Of a stretch of DNA of 64,000 bases, positions 55,024 through 62,405 are shown piece by piece. A program made the translations under genes and the position numbers. Where the stretch lies: positions 62,001 to 126,000 of the forward strand of contig NZ_LQPS01000043.1 of assembly GCF_002101885.1 (NCBI RefSeq), written 5' to 3'. This DNA comes from Mycolicibacter senuensis (GTDB taxonomy: Bacteria > Actinomycetota > Actinomycetes > Mycobacteriales > Mycobacteriaceae). Every line of letters begins with the position of its first letter. The first letter of the stretch is position 1. The notes beneath the pieces are model-generated. The model was given only the letters and a program-made list of their open reading frames with translations, made no database searches and was not told the origin of the DNA.

Positions 55024-55685
55024 GCGAATTCGTTTCCGTCCACACCTCATCGGATGCCCCCGGGGTTGCCACCCTGGTGCTGTCGCGTCCGCCGACCAAC
55101 GCCTTGACCCGGCAGGTCTACCGGGAGATCACCGAGGCCACGGTGGAGGTGTCGACCCGTGACGACGTCGCTGCAGTGGTGTTGTTCGGCGGGCACGAGA
55201 TCTTCTGTGCCGGCGACGACGTGCCCGAACTGCGCACCCTGATCGCCGCCGAGGCCGAGCAGTTCGCCCGCGTCCGCCACGATGCCGTGCAGGCCGTGGC
55301 GGCCATCGGCAAGCCGACGGTCGCGGCGGTCACCGGCTACGCGCTGGGCAGCGGCCTGGCGCTGGCGCTGGCCGCGGACTGGCGGATCAGCGGCGACAAC
55401 GTCAAGTTCGGCGCCACCGAGATTCTGGCCGGCCTGGTTCCCGAGGTGGCCGGGCTGGCCCGGTTGGCGCACACCATCGGCGCGAGCCGCGCCAAGGAAC
55501 TGGCGTACAGCGGGCGGTTCTTCGACGCCGAAGAGGCGCTGGCGCTGGGAGTGGTCGACGACATGGTGGCCCCTGACGGCGTCTATGACGCGGCGGTCAA
55601 GTGGGCCGGGCGCTTCGTCGACACCCCGCTGCAGGCCTTGGCCGCGATCAAATCCGCGATCGACGGATCCGTCGACCAGCCCTAG
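55020..55685 (+). CDS. echA17: Enoyl-CoA hydratase EchA17, short C-terminus
   Basis: A 221-residue crotonase-fold protein whose ATG (55020) overlaps the NUDIX stop. Oxyanion loop '[20 protein letters not shown]', second loop '[20 protein letters not shown]', '[20 protein letters not shown]', and '[19 protein letters not shown]'. It ends at '[13 protein letters not shown]'. M. tuberculosis EchA17 (Rv3039c), as I recall, is about 254 residues and continues with a helix of about 30 residues that contributes to the hexamer. No matching text exists in the other frames after the stop, so the end is truncated. It lies at the left edge of the phosphatase island. Confidence 0.88.
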   Translation: MSEFVSVHTSSDAPGVATLVLSRPPTNALTRQVYREITEATVEVSTRDDVAAVVLFGGHEIFCAGDDVPELRTLIAAEAEQFARVRHDAVQAVAAIGKPTVAAVTGYALGSGLALALAADWRISGDNVKFGATEILAGLVPEVAGLARLAHTIGASRAKELAYSGRFFDAEEALALGVVDDMVAPDGVYDAAVKWAGRFVDTPLQALAAIKSAIDGSVDQP

Positions 55686-55693
55686 CTCGCGAC

Positions 55694-55709
55694 TGTGAAC
55701 TGAATCACA
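55694..55709. promoter_or_regulatory. Perfect CRP-type site TGTGA-N6-TCACA
   Basis: TGTGAACTGAATCACA is a perfect palindrome of the CRP consensus TGTGA-N6-TCACA. It starts 8 bp after the echA17 stop and ends 176 bp before the first histidine-phosphatase gene. It could be an operator for a cAMP-receptor protein homologue acting on the phosphatase transcript. Confidence 0.6.
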
Positions 55710-55821
55710 GCACGGCGTGCGGTTGGGCGGTTGCCCGACGCGAATCCCGGACCGCTTCGCCGTCCTTCTCGCGCTTCGGCGTGCGTCGTTCGCCTTCACG
55801 GAAAATGGTCCGTTTTCATGT

Positions 55822-55862
55822 TACTATCAGCCAACATTTAAGTTGGCGCGGAGAAGTCCGCG
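55822..55862 (+). promoter_or_regulatory. Probable -10 box and leader hairpins before phosphatase 1
   Basis: TACTAT (55822-55827) is a good -10 hexamer; no -35 is clear. It is followed by CCAAC-ATTTAA-GTTGG (55831-55846) and CGCGGA-GAAG-TCCGCG (55847-55862), two adjacent perfect hairpins in the likely 5' untranslated region. They may stabilise the mRNA or modulate translation. Confidence 0.45.
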
Positions 55863-55885
55863 GGGTCGCCGATAGGAACACGTCA

Positions 55886-56908
55886 ATGCAGCAAGGTGTC
55901 ACCCGCCCCTGGATCGCCGGCGCCGTTGCGCTCGTCAGCGCGAGCGCCGTCGCGGCAGGGCCGGTGGTCAATCCGGTCGCGGCGCCGTGGTCCCTCCCGG
56001 CCGCGGCCGAGATCCTGCTCGCCGCCCAGGACATCACGCTCGACCTGGTGCGACACGGTGAGTCGGTGGACAACGCCGAGGACGTCCTGGGCACCATCCC
56101 GCCCGGCGCGGCGCTGACGGCGCTGGGGCAGCAGGAGGCGGCCGACGTCGCACCCGAGATCCGGGAGGCGTTCCCGGACGGGATCGACGGCATCTACGCC
56201 TCGGAGTTTCTGCGGGCCCAGGACACCGCACAGCCGCTGGCCGACCTGCTGAACATGGACATCACCACGTTGGCCGGGCTCAACGAACTCCACGGGGGCT
56301 TTCTGGAAGGTCAGTCGCTCGACACCCTCGCCCAGATCGGCTACATCTTCGCGCCGGCCATGTGGATCATGGGTCAGTACTGGATGCCGCAACTGGGATC
56401 GACGATCGATGTCAACGGCGTGGTGTTCAACGACCGCGTCACCGAGGCGATCGAGGCCATCTACAGCAACACCATCTCCGACCCGGACAGCCCGACGACG
56501 AGCGTGGCGTTCGCGCACGCCGGGACCATTGCGATCTGGACACTGATGAACGTCAAGAACCCCGACCTCTGGCTGGTCATCAGCGAAGGGATCAAGACGC
56601 TCAGTCCGTTGGCCAACGCCGCTCAGGTGGTCATCGAGGGCAACCCGACCGACGGCTGGACGCTGGTCAGCTGGGACGGTCACGAGGTGTCGGCCACCCC
56701 GGACCTGTTCACCGGCTTGTTCGTCGACTGGCGGGATCTGACCACGGCCCCGCAGATCGCCACGTGGCACATCCTGGAGGCGATCGAGGGCGGCGACCAA
56801 GCCGAGATCGCCGCCGCGCTGGAAGCCGGGTTCGATCAGGTCGTCGCTGCCATCAGCGCGTTCCCGCAGGCAGTGATCGACACCTTCACCGACGCGTTCA
56901 GCGCCTAG
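55886..56908 (+). CDS. Secreted histidine phosphatase family protein 1
   Basis: A 340-residue protein with a signal peptide ('MQQGVTRPWIAGAVALVSAS', cleavage after about residue 24). Histidine-phosphatase motif 'LDLVRHGESVDN' with Arg56-His57-Gly58, 'IYASEFLRAQDTAQPLADLL' (second Arg), 'LNELHGGFLEGQS' (acid region), and the second catalytic His211 in 'TTSVAFAHAGTIAIW'. All catalytic residues are present. A 140-residue C-terminal part conserved in all three copies contains 'EGNPTDGWTLVSWDGHEVSA'. Substrate unknown; the fold covers phosphatases of sugars, lipids or proteins. First of three tandem copies. Confidence 0.9.
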   Translation: MQQGVTRPWIAGAVALVSASAVAAGPVVNPVAAPWSLPAAAEILLAAQDITLDLVRHGESVDNAEDVLGTIPPGAALTALGQQEAADVAPEIREAFPDGIDGIYASEFLRAQDTAQPLADLLNMDITTLAGLNELHGGFLEGQSLDTLAQIGYIFAPAMWIMGQYWMPQLGSTIDVNGVVFNDRVTEAIEAIYSNTISDPDSPTTSVAFAHAGTIAIWTLMNVKNPDLWLVISEGIKTLSPLANAAQVVIEGNPTDGWTLVSWDGHEVSATPDLFTGLFVDWRDLTTAPQIATWHILEAIEGGDQAEIAAALEAGFDQVVAAISAFPQAVIDTFTDAFSA

Positions 56909-56938
56909 GCTTCCGCGGGATTTCGGCCCGCTTAAGCA

Positions 56939-56967
56939 TTGACATAGGTAAATTGACGGGTTAACTT
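56939..56967 (+). promoter_or_regulatory. Promoter before phosphatase 2
   Basis: TTGACA (56939-56944) and TAACTT (56962-56967) are spaced by exactly 17 bp, a consensus SigA-type promoter 67 bp before the second phosphatase gene. The sequence GTTAACTTC recurs upstream of phosphatase 3 at 58267-58275, suggesting copied promoter regions. Confidence 0.62.
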
Positions 56968-57034
56968 CAGAAACAGCATTGCGCTACGCATCGGATCGTA
57001 ACGGAAGTGATGCTATTCGCTGAAGGAGAAAGTC

Positions 57035-58120
57035 ATGCGCCAAACCCGCCCGTGGATCACCACCGGAGTCGCGCTCGTTGGCGCCGGCATGGTGGCCGCC
57101 GCTCCGGTCATCCCGATCTCAGGCCCGTTGCCGGGCATCGCCATGCCCGCCATCGAGCTGACCGCCGTCGACATGGTGCTCGACCTGGTGCGGCACGGCC
57201 AGTCCGAGGACAATGTGGCAGGCATCATCGGGACGCTGCCCCCGGGCGCGCCGATCACCGAGGAAGGCGCCGAGCAGGCCGCCTACCTCGCCGATCCCAC
57301 CAATCCGCAGCACCTCGCCGACCCGGACTTCTACAACGGCATCTACGCGTCGGGGTTCCTCCGACCCCAGGAGACCGCCACCGAGTGGCTGGCGGCAGCC
57401 GGCGCCCCGGACCACCCGGTGTCGATTCTGTCGGGGCTCAACGAGCTCAACGCCGGCTTTCTCGAGGGCACCTCGCAGGACAACCAGCTGATGGCGTTGC
57501 TGTACCTGGTCGGCCCGCTGTCGTGGATGTTCGGCCAGTACTGGGTGCCGCAGTTGGGTTCGACGATCGACCCGAACGGCATGGCGTTCCAGGACCGGTT
57601 CGCTGACGCCGTCGAACAGATCTACAGCAACGGCGCCGCCGACGCCGACGGAGACTTCACCAGCGTCGCGTTCTCGCACGCCGCGTCGATCTCCACCTGG
57701 GTGATGATGAACGTCAAGAACCCGGACTTCGAGCTCTACTTCACTTCGCTGCTGCAAGGCATTCTGCCCAACACCGGTCAGGTCGTGATCGAGGGCAACC
57801 CGACCGACGGCTGGACGCTGGTCAGCTGGAACGGAACCGAGGTGGCGGAGAATCCGGGCCTGCTCACCGGGCTGTTCGTGGACTTCCGCGACCTGATGGT
57901 CGCGCCACAGATGGCCGGCTGGCATATCTGGGAGGCCATCCAGGGCGGCGACCCCGCCGACATCACCGCCGCACTGCAGACCGGCTTCAACGACGTGTTC
58001 GCGGCGATCACGGCGTTCCCGCAGGCGGTGATCGACACCATCACCGGATCGTTGGGCGACACCGTCGGCAGCAGCGCGGCCGACGCACTGGGCGACGCAC
58101 TGGAGGCCCTGGCGAGCTAG
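57035..58120 (+). CDS. Secreted histidine phosphatase family protein 2
   Basis: A 361-residue paralogue of the preceding protein. Signal peptide 'MRQTRPWITTGVALVGAGMV' is followed by catalytic 'DLVRHGQSEDN' (Arg53-His54-Gly55), 'IYASGFLRPQETATEWLAAA', 'LNELNAGFLEGTS' and a second His215 in 'TSVAFSHAASISTW', so the active site is complete. Its C-terminus is 20 residues longer, ending in a Ser/Ala-rich tail ('VGSSAADALGDALEALAS'). ATG 57035 has a good gaaggag upstream. A strong hairpin terminator follows the stop. Confidence 0.9.
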   Translation: MRQTRPWITTGVALVGAGMVAAAPVIPISGPLPGIAMPAIELTAVDMVLDLVRHGQSEDNVAGIIGTLPPGAPITEEGAEQAAYLADPTNPQHLADPDFYNGIYASGFLRPQETATEWLAAAGAPDHPVSILSGLNELNAGFLEGTSQDNQLMALLYLVGPLSWMFGQYWVPQLGSTIDPNGMAFQDRFADAVEQIYSNGAADADGDFTSVAFSHAASISTWVMMNVKNPDFELYFTSLLQGILPNTGQVVIEGNPTDGWTLVSWNGTEVAENPGLLTGLFVDFRDLMVAPQMAGWHIWEAIQGGDPADITAALQTGFNDVFAAITAFPQAVIDTITGSLGDTVGSSAADALGDALEALAS

Positions 58121-58136
58121 GTCGTAACAACAGCGG

Positions 58137-58170
58137 AGCCGGGCGCAGCGGAAACCCGCTGCGCCCGGCT
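58137..58170 (+). terminator. Perfect 15-bp hairpin after phosphatase 2
   Basis: AGCCGGGCGCAGCGG (58137-58151), loop AAAC and the exact reverse complement ending at 58170 form a perfect 15-bp GC-rich stem 17 bp after the phosphatase 2 stop. There is no T run, as in many mycobacterial terminators. Confidence 0.72.
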
Positions 58171-58289
58171 TCGTGTCAGCACGGGCTGAACCGGAGATGT
58201 CGAATTCACCGAGAAAGGGCATTGCTCAGCTGATCGAAACGTGAGTAACGTGAGAGCAGTCGCAGCGTTAACTTCGGGGGAGGCTTAAC

Positions 58290-59360
58290 ATGTTGCCACT
58301 AATCAGCTATCGGTGGGCCAGTGCGGGCATCGCGGTAGCCGGTGCCGGGATCGTCGTCGCAATACCGGTGGCGTCGCCGCCCCCGTCCGCACATGCCTTC
58401 GACATCGCGCTGACCGCCGAGGACATCACGCTGGATCTGGTGCGGCACGGCCAGTCGACTGACGATCTCAACAACATTCTCGGCACCTTGCCCCCCGGTG
58501 CTCATCTGACCGATCTGGGTGAGCAGCAGGCGCACGACGTCGCCGCCGCCATCCAGCAGGAGTACCCCGACGGTATCGCCGGGATCTACGCCTCAGAACT
58601 GGTCCGGACCCAGGAGTCCGCGGCCGCACTGGCCCTGCTGCCCGGGATGCCGGACGTACAGGTGCTGTCGGACCTCAACGAGATCCCCGCCGGCCTGTTC
58701 GAGGAACAGCCCCGCAACCTGCTCACCGAAGCCTCGTTCTTCTTGCCGATGGCGTCGTGGATTCTGGGCAACCTCTTTGTCTCGGAGCCCGGGACCGCCT
58801 ACAACGGGGTGGTGTTCGACGATCAGATCGACAGCGCCGTCCAGACGATGTACGACAACACCCTCGCCGGCGACGGTCCGATGACCGACGTGGCGTATTC
58901 CAGTGGCGGCGTCATCGCCATCTGGATTCTGATGAACGTCAAGAACCCGGATGTCTGGCCGATCATCCAGACCGTGCTCGAAAACGGCGGTCCGCCCCCC
59001 AACGGAGGCCAGGCCGTTCTCGAGGGCAACCCGACCGACGGCTGGACACTGGTCAGCTGGGACGGCATACCCGTCTCGCCGACCCCGGACCTGTTCACCG
59101 GGTTGTTCGTCGACTTCCGTGATCTGATCACCGCGCCGCAGATCGCGCTGTGGCACCTGTGGGAGGCCATCCAGGGCGGCGACTCGGCCGACATCACCGC
59201 CGCGCTGCAGACCGGCTTCAACGACGTGGTCGCGGCGTTCACCGGGTTCCCGCAGGCCGTGATGGACACCCTCACCGGAGCCATGGGCGACGCCGCCGGC
59301 GGCAGCGCCGCGGACACCGGTGACGTGATCGGCGACGCGCTGGCGACCCTGGCGGGCTGA
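58290..59360 (+). CDS. Secreted histidine-phosphatase-like protein 3 (second His lost)
   Basis: A 356-residue paralogue of the two upstream proteins. Signal peptide 'MLPLISYRWASAGIAVAGAG', likely cleaved after 'SAHA'. The first motif 'LDLVRHGQSTDDL' is intact (Arg52-His53-Gly54) and 'IYASELVRTQESAAALALLP' keeps the second Arg, but the second catalytic histidine is replaced: 'VAYSSGGVIAIW' has Ser205 where copies 1 and 2 have His211 and His215. The acid region also differs ('LNEIPAGLFEEQP'). It may be a catalytically weak or non-catalytic binding form. The C-terminal 'EGNPTDGWTLVSWDGIPVSP' region is conserved. Confidence 0.88.
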   Translation: MLPLISYRWASAGIAVAGAGIVVAIPVASPPPSAHAFDIALTAEDITLDLVRHGQSTDDLNNILGTLPPGAHLTDLGEQQAHDVAAAIQQEYPDGIAGIYASELVRTQESAAALALLPGMPDVQVLSDLNEIPAGLFEEQPRNLLTEASFFLPMASWILGNLFVSEPGTAYNGVVFDDQIDSAVQTMYDNTLAGDGPMTDVAYSSGGVIAIWILMNVKNPDVWPIIQTVLENGGPPPNGGQAVLEGNPTDGWTLVSWDGIPVSPTPDLFTGLFVDFRDLITAPQIALWHLWEAIQGGDSADITAALQTGFNDVVAAFTGFPQAVMDTLTGAMGDAAGGSAADTGDVIGDALATLAG

Positions 59361-59446
59361 ACCGCTGGCGGCAGGCCCCGGCACGGCGATATCGTCGCTG
59401 CGCCCGGCTTCGCCACCCCGGCAACCAGGCTTTAGGCTGACCGATC

Positions 59447-60418
59447 ATGAGTACGGAACCGACGCCGAACCCGCACGCCACCGCCGAACAGGTGGAGGCC
59501 GCCCGGCACGACAGCAAGCTCGCCCAGGTGCTCTACCACGATTGGGAAGCCGAGCAGTACGACGACAAGTGGTCGATCTCCTACGACGAGCGTTGTATCG
59601 ACTACGCGCGCGGCCGCTTCGACGTGATCGTGCCCCCGTCAGAAAGGTCCGGGCCGGCGCCGCTTTACGACCGGGCCCTGGAATTGGGCTGCGGCACCGG
59701 GTTCTTCCTGCTCAACCTGATGCAGTCCGGCGTGGCCCGGCGCGGATCGGTGACCGACCTGTCGCCGGGCATGGTCAAGGTCGCCACCCGCAACGGCAAG
59801 AACCTCGGCCTGGACGTCGACGGCCGGGTCGCCGACGCCGAGGGTATTCCCTACGAGGACAACACCTTCGACCTGGTAGTCGGCCACGCCGTGCTACACC
59901 ACATTCCCGACGTGGAGCTCTCGCTGCGCGAGGTGGTCCGGGTGCTCAAGCCCGGCGGCCGGTTCGTCTTCGCCGGCGAACCCACCACGGTCGGCAACTT
60001 CTACGCGCGCCGGCTGGCCGACCTGACCTGGAAGACCACGGTCGCCGCGATGAAGCTGCCCGGGATGGGCTCCTGGCGCCGGCCGCAGGAAGAGCTTGAC
60101 GAGAACTCGCGGGCGGCGGCCCTGGAATGGATCGTCGACCTGCACACCTTCGAGCCGCGCGACCTGGAGCAGATGGCGGCCAACGCCGGAGCGGTACAGG
60201 TGAGCACCGCCAGCGAAGAGTTCACCGCCGCCATGCTGGGGTGGCCGGTGCGGACCTTCGAGTCGACCGTGCCCCCCGGCAAGCTCGGCTGGGGGTGGGC
60301 GAAGTTCGCGTTCCGCAGCTGGACGACGCTGAGCTGGGTCGACGCCAACGTGCTGCGCCGGGTGGTGCCGAAGGGCTGGTTCTACAACGTGATGGTCACC
60401 GGAGTCAAACCGTCCTAG
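59447..60418 (+). CDS. Class I SAM-dependent methyltransferase (Rv3038c-like)
   Basis: A 323-residue methyltransferase. Motif I 'ALELGCGTGFFLLNLMQSGV', 'VTDLSPGMVKVATRNGKNLG', motif II 'YEDNTFDLVVGHAVLHHIPD', and 'REVVRVLKPGGRFVFAGEP'. The N-terminal 'DDKWSISYDERCIDY' helix precedes the Rossmann fold. It corresponds to Rv3038c; the substrate is unknown. The end overlaps the next methyltransferase frame. Confidence 0.92.
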   Translation: MSTEPTPNPHATAEQVEAARHDSKLAQVLYHDWEAEQYDDKWSISYDERCIDYARGRFDVIVPPSERSGPAPLYDRALELGCGTGFFLLNLMQSGVARRGSVTDLSPGMVKVATRNGKNLGLDVDGRVADAEGIPYEDNTFDLVVGHAVLHHIPDVELSLREVVRVLKPGGRFVFAGEPTTVGNFYARRLADLTWKTTVAAMKLPGMGSWRRPQEELDENSRAAALEWIVDLHTFEPRDLEQMAANAGAVQVSTASEEFTAAMLGWPVRTFESTVPPGKLGWGWAKFAFRSWTTLSWVDANVLRRVVPKGWFYNVMVTGVKPS

Positions 60419-61617
60419 ATTTTCAGGCCGACGACGTCGGTTACCTGAGCTCGGCGGCCGGCAATGCCGACCTGGCCGAGGTCGCCGGGTTCGCGCTGAC
60501 CGACGCCACCCGCCTCGCCGACACCGCCGCGCTGCGGAGCCGGTTCGGCGACCGGACACCCGCCCTGGTCGAGACCACCCTGCTGCGCCGGCGGGCGGCG
60601 GCCAAGCTGGCCGAGCTGCCGGGGACATCGCAGTGGCTGTTCACCGACGAGGCGCTGCAGCAGGCCAGCGCGGCGCCGGTCGCGCGGCACCGCGCGCACC
60701 GGATCAGCACCGCGGCGCCCGATGCCGTGGTGCACGACGTGACCTGCTCGATCGGCACCGAGTTGGCAGCGCTGTCCGAGCGGACCGATCGCTTGCTGGG
60801 CAGCGACCTCGACCCGGTGCGGCTGGCGATGGGGCGCCACAACCTGGCCGGGGCCACCCTGGCCGGTCTTGTTCAAGCCGACGCCCTGGCGCCGGTCACC
60901 CGCGACGCGGTGGTGCTGGCCGACCCGGGCCGCCGCGGCGGTGGGCGCCGCCGCTTCGACCCCGCCGACTACCAGCCCGCCCTGGATCGGTTGCTGGAGG
61001 TCTACACCGGCCGCGACATGGTCGTAAAGACCGCGCCCGGAATCGATTTCGACACGATCACGAGGCTCGGGTTTCAGGGCGAGATCGAGGTCACCTCATG
61101 GCGGGCCTCGGTGCGCGAGGCCTGCCTGTGGTCGCCCGGCCTGGCCGCACCCGGTGTTCGTCGCCGCGCCACGATCCTGGACCGCGGCGAGCAGCTCACC
61201 GACGCCGACCCGGACGACTGCGACGTACGGGCGGCAGGTCGCTGGATCATCGACCCGGACGGCGCGGTGGTGCGAGCCGGCCTGGTCCGCCAGTACGGGG
61301 TTCGGCACGGGCTGTGGCAACTCGATCCCGGCATCGCCTACCTGTCCGGTGACCGGCTGCCGGACGGGGTGCGCGGATTCGAGGTGCTCGAGGCACTGCC
61401 CTACAGCGAGAAGCGCCTTCGTCAGGCGCTGGTGGCACACGATTGCGGTGCACTGGAGATCTTGGTCCGCGGCGTGCGGGACGCGCAGGCCGATCCCGAC
61501 GGACTGCGGCGCCGGTTGCGGCTACGCGGCGGGCTGTCGTTGTCGGTCGTGATCACCCGCATCGGGGCGGGGACTGCGGCCCGGCCGATTGCGTTCGTCT
61601 GCCGTCCGTCCCGCTGA
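60295..61617 (+). CDS. Class I SAM-dependent methyltransferase, THUMP-like (Rv3037c-like)
   Basis: The recognisable protein begins near 60412 with 'VLDFQADDVGYLSSAAGN', but no ATG, GTG or TTG lies at that point in this frame; the nearest upstream standard start is GTG 60295, inside the preceding gene. The coordinates use that start (440 residues; about 401 from 60412). Motifs: 'AVVHDVTCSIGTELAALSER' (motif I), 'LGSDLDPVRLAMGRHNL', 'AVVLADPGRRGGGRRRF' (motif IV-like, DPGRR in place of DPPR), and 'CGALEILVRGVRDAQADPDG' (C-terminal THUMP-like region). Likely nucleic-acid methyltransferase; target unknown. Confidence 0.83.
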   Translation: MGEVRVPQLDDAELGRRQRAAPGGAEGLVLQRDGHRSQTVLDFQADDVGYLSSAAGNADLAEVAGFALTDATRLADTAALRSRFGDRTPALVETTLLRRRAAAKLAELPGTSQWLFTDEALQQASAAPVARHRAHRISTAAPDAVVHDVTCSIGTELAALSERTDRLLGSDLDPVRLAMGRHNLAGATLAGLVQADALAPVTRDAVVLADPGRRGGGRRRFDPADYQPALDRLLEVYTGRDMVVKTAPGIDFDTITRLGFQGEIEVTSWRASVREACLWSPGLAAPGVRRRATILDRGEQLTDADPDDCDVRAAGRWIIDPDGAVVRAGLVRQYGVRHGLWQLDPGIAYLSGDRLPDGVRGFEVLEALPYSEKRLRQALVAHDCGALEILVRGVRDAQADPDGLRRRLRLRGGLSLSVVITRIGAGTAARPIAFVCRPSR

Positions 61618-61695
61618 GCGGCCCGGTAGGCTATCGGCTTCGGGGCCATTCCTGCTTGCTGCGGCAAGTCGACACAAAGCGAGACGAACCGAACA

Positions 61696-62397
61696 ATGCG
61701 CATTCTGGTGGCCGCCCTGTTGGCGGGCGGAGCTGTGGGCGGTTGGCTGGGTGTGGCGAATTTGCCGTCGGCGCTGGCGACCTCGTCCTGCGCCGAACTG
61801 GGCGGGTCGGTGGAGTCCGGGCAGTTGTGCCACGTCCACTCCTCGACGGCCAATTACACGCTGGACATGAAGTTTCCGGTCGACTACCCCGACCAGCAGA
61901 CACTGACCGACTACCTGGTGCAGAACCGGGACGGGTTCCTGACGGTGGCCAAATCCCCCGGCTCGCGGGACATGCCCTACGAGATGGACGCCATCTCCGA
62001 GCAGCACCGTTCCGGCCAGCCGCCCAAGGGCACGCAGAGCGTCGTGCTGAAGATCTTCCAGGACCTCGGGGGCCCGCAGCCCTCCACCTGGTACCAGTCC
62101 TTCAACTACGACCTGGCGGCGCGCAAGCCGATCACCTTCGACACGCTGTTCGCGCCGGGCAGCAAGCCGCTGGACACGATCTTTCCGGTGGTGCAACGAG
62201 ACCTCGAGCGCCAGACCGGGGTCCCGGCGATCCTGATCTCCGCGGGTTCGGGGATGGACCCGTCGCACTACCAGAACTTCGCCATCACCAACGACGAGGT
62301 GATCTTCTACTTCGCGCCCGGCGAACTGCTGCCGATGAGCGCGGGGGCCACCTCGGTCAAGGTGCCGCGCACCGCGTTGCCGCCGCTGGCGATCTGA
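61696..62397 (+). CDS. Secreted TB22.2-like protein (DUF3298)
   Basis: A 233-residue exported protein. Signal peptide 'MRILVAALLAGGAVGGWLGV' ends near 'LATSSCAE'. The mature part carries an N-terminal region with two further cysteines ('SCAELGGSVESGQLCHVHSS') and the RsiV/DUF3298 domain ('YQSFNYDLAARKPITFDTLF', 'YQNFAITNDEVIFYFAPGEL'). It corresponds to Rv3036c TB22.2, a culture-filtrate antigen reported to have esterase activity. It lies 78 bp after the methyltransferase gene and is convergent with the lipoprotein gene. Confidence 0.9.
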   Translation: MRILVAALLAGGAVGGWLGVANLPSALATSSCAELGGSVESGQLCHVHSSTANYTLDMKFPVDYPDQQTLTDYLVQNRDGFLTVAKSPGSRDMPYEMDAISEQHRSGQPPKGTQSVVLKIFQDLGGPQPSTWYQSFNYDLAARKPITFDTLFAPGSKPLDTIFPVVQRDLERQTGVPAILISAGSGMDPSHYQNFAITNDEVIFYFAPGELLPMSAGATSVKVPRTALPPLAI

Positions 62398-62405
62398 GCG
62401 GTCGG

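Noticed and set aside
55601..55885. Continuation of EchA17 in another frame, or N-terminal extension of phosphatase 1
   Set aside because: The text between the echA17 stop and ATG 55886 has no crotonase-like residues and would precede a clear signal peptide.
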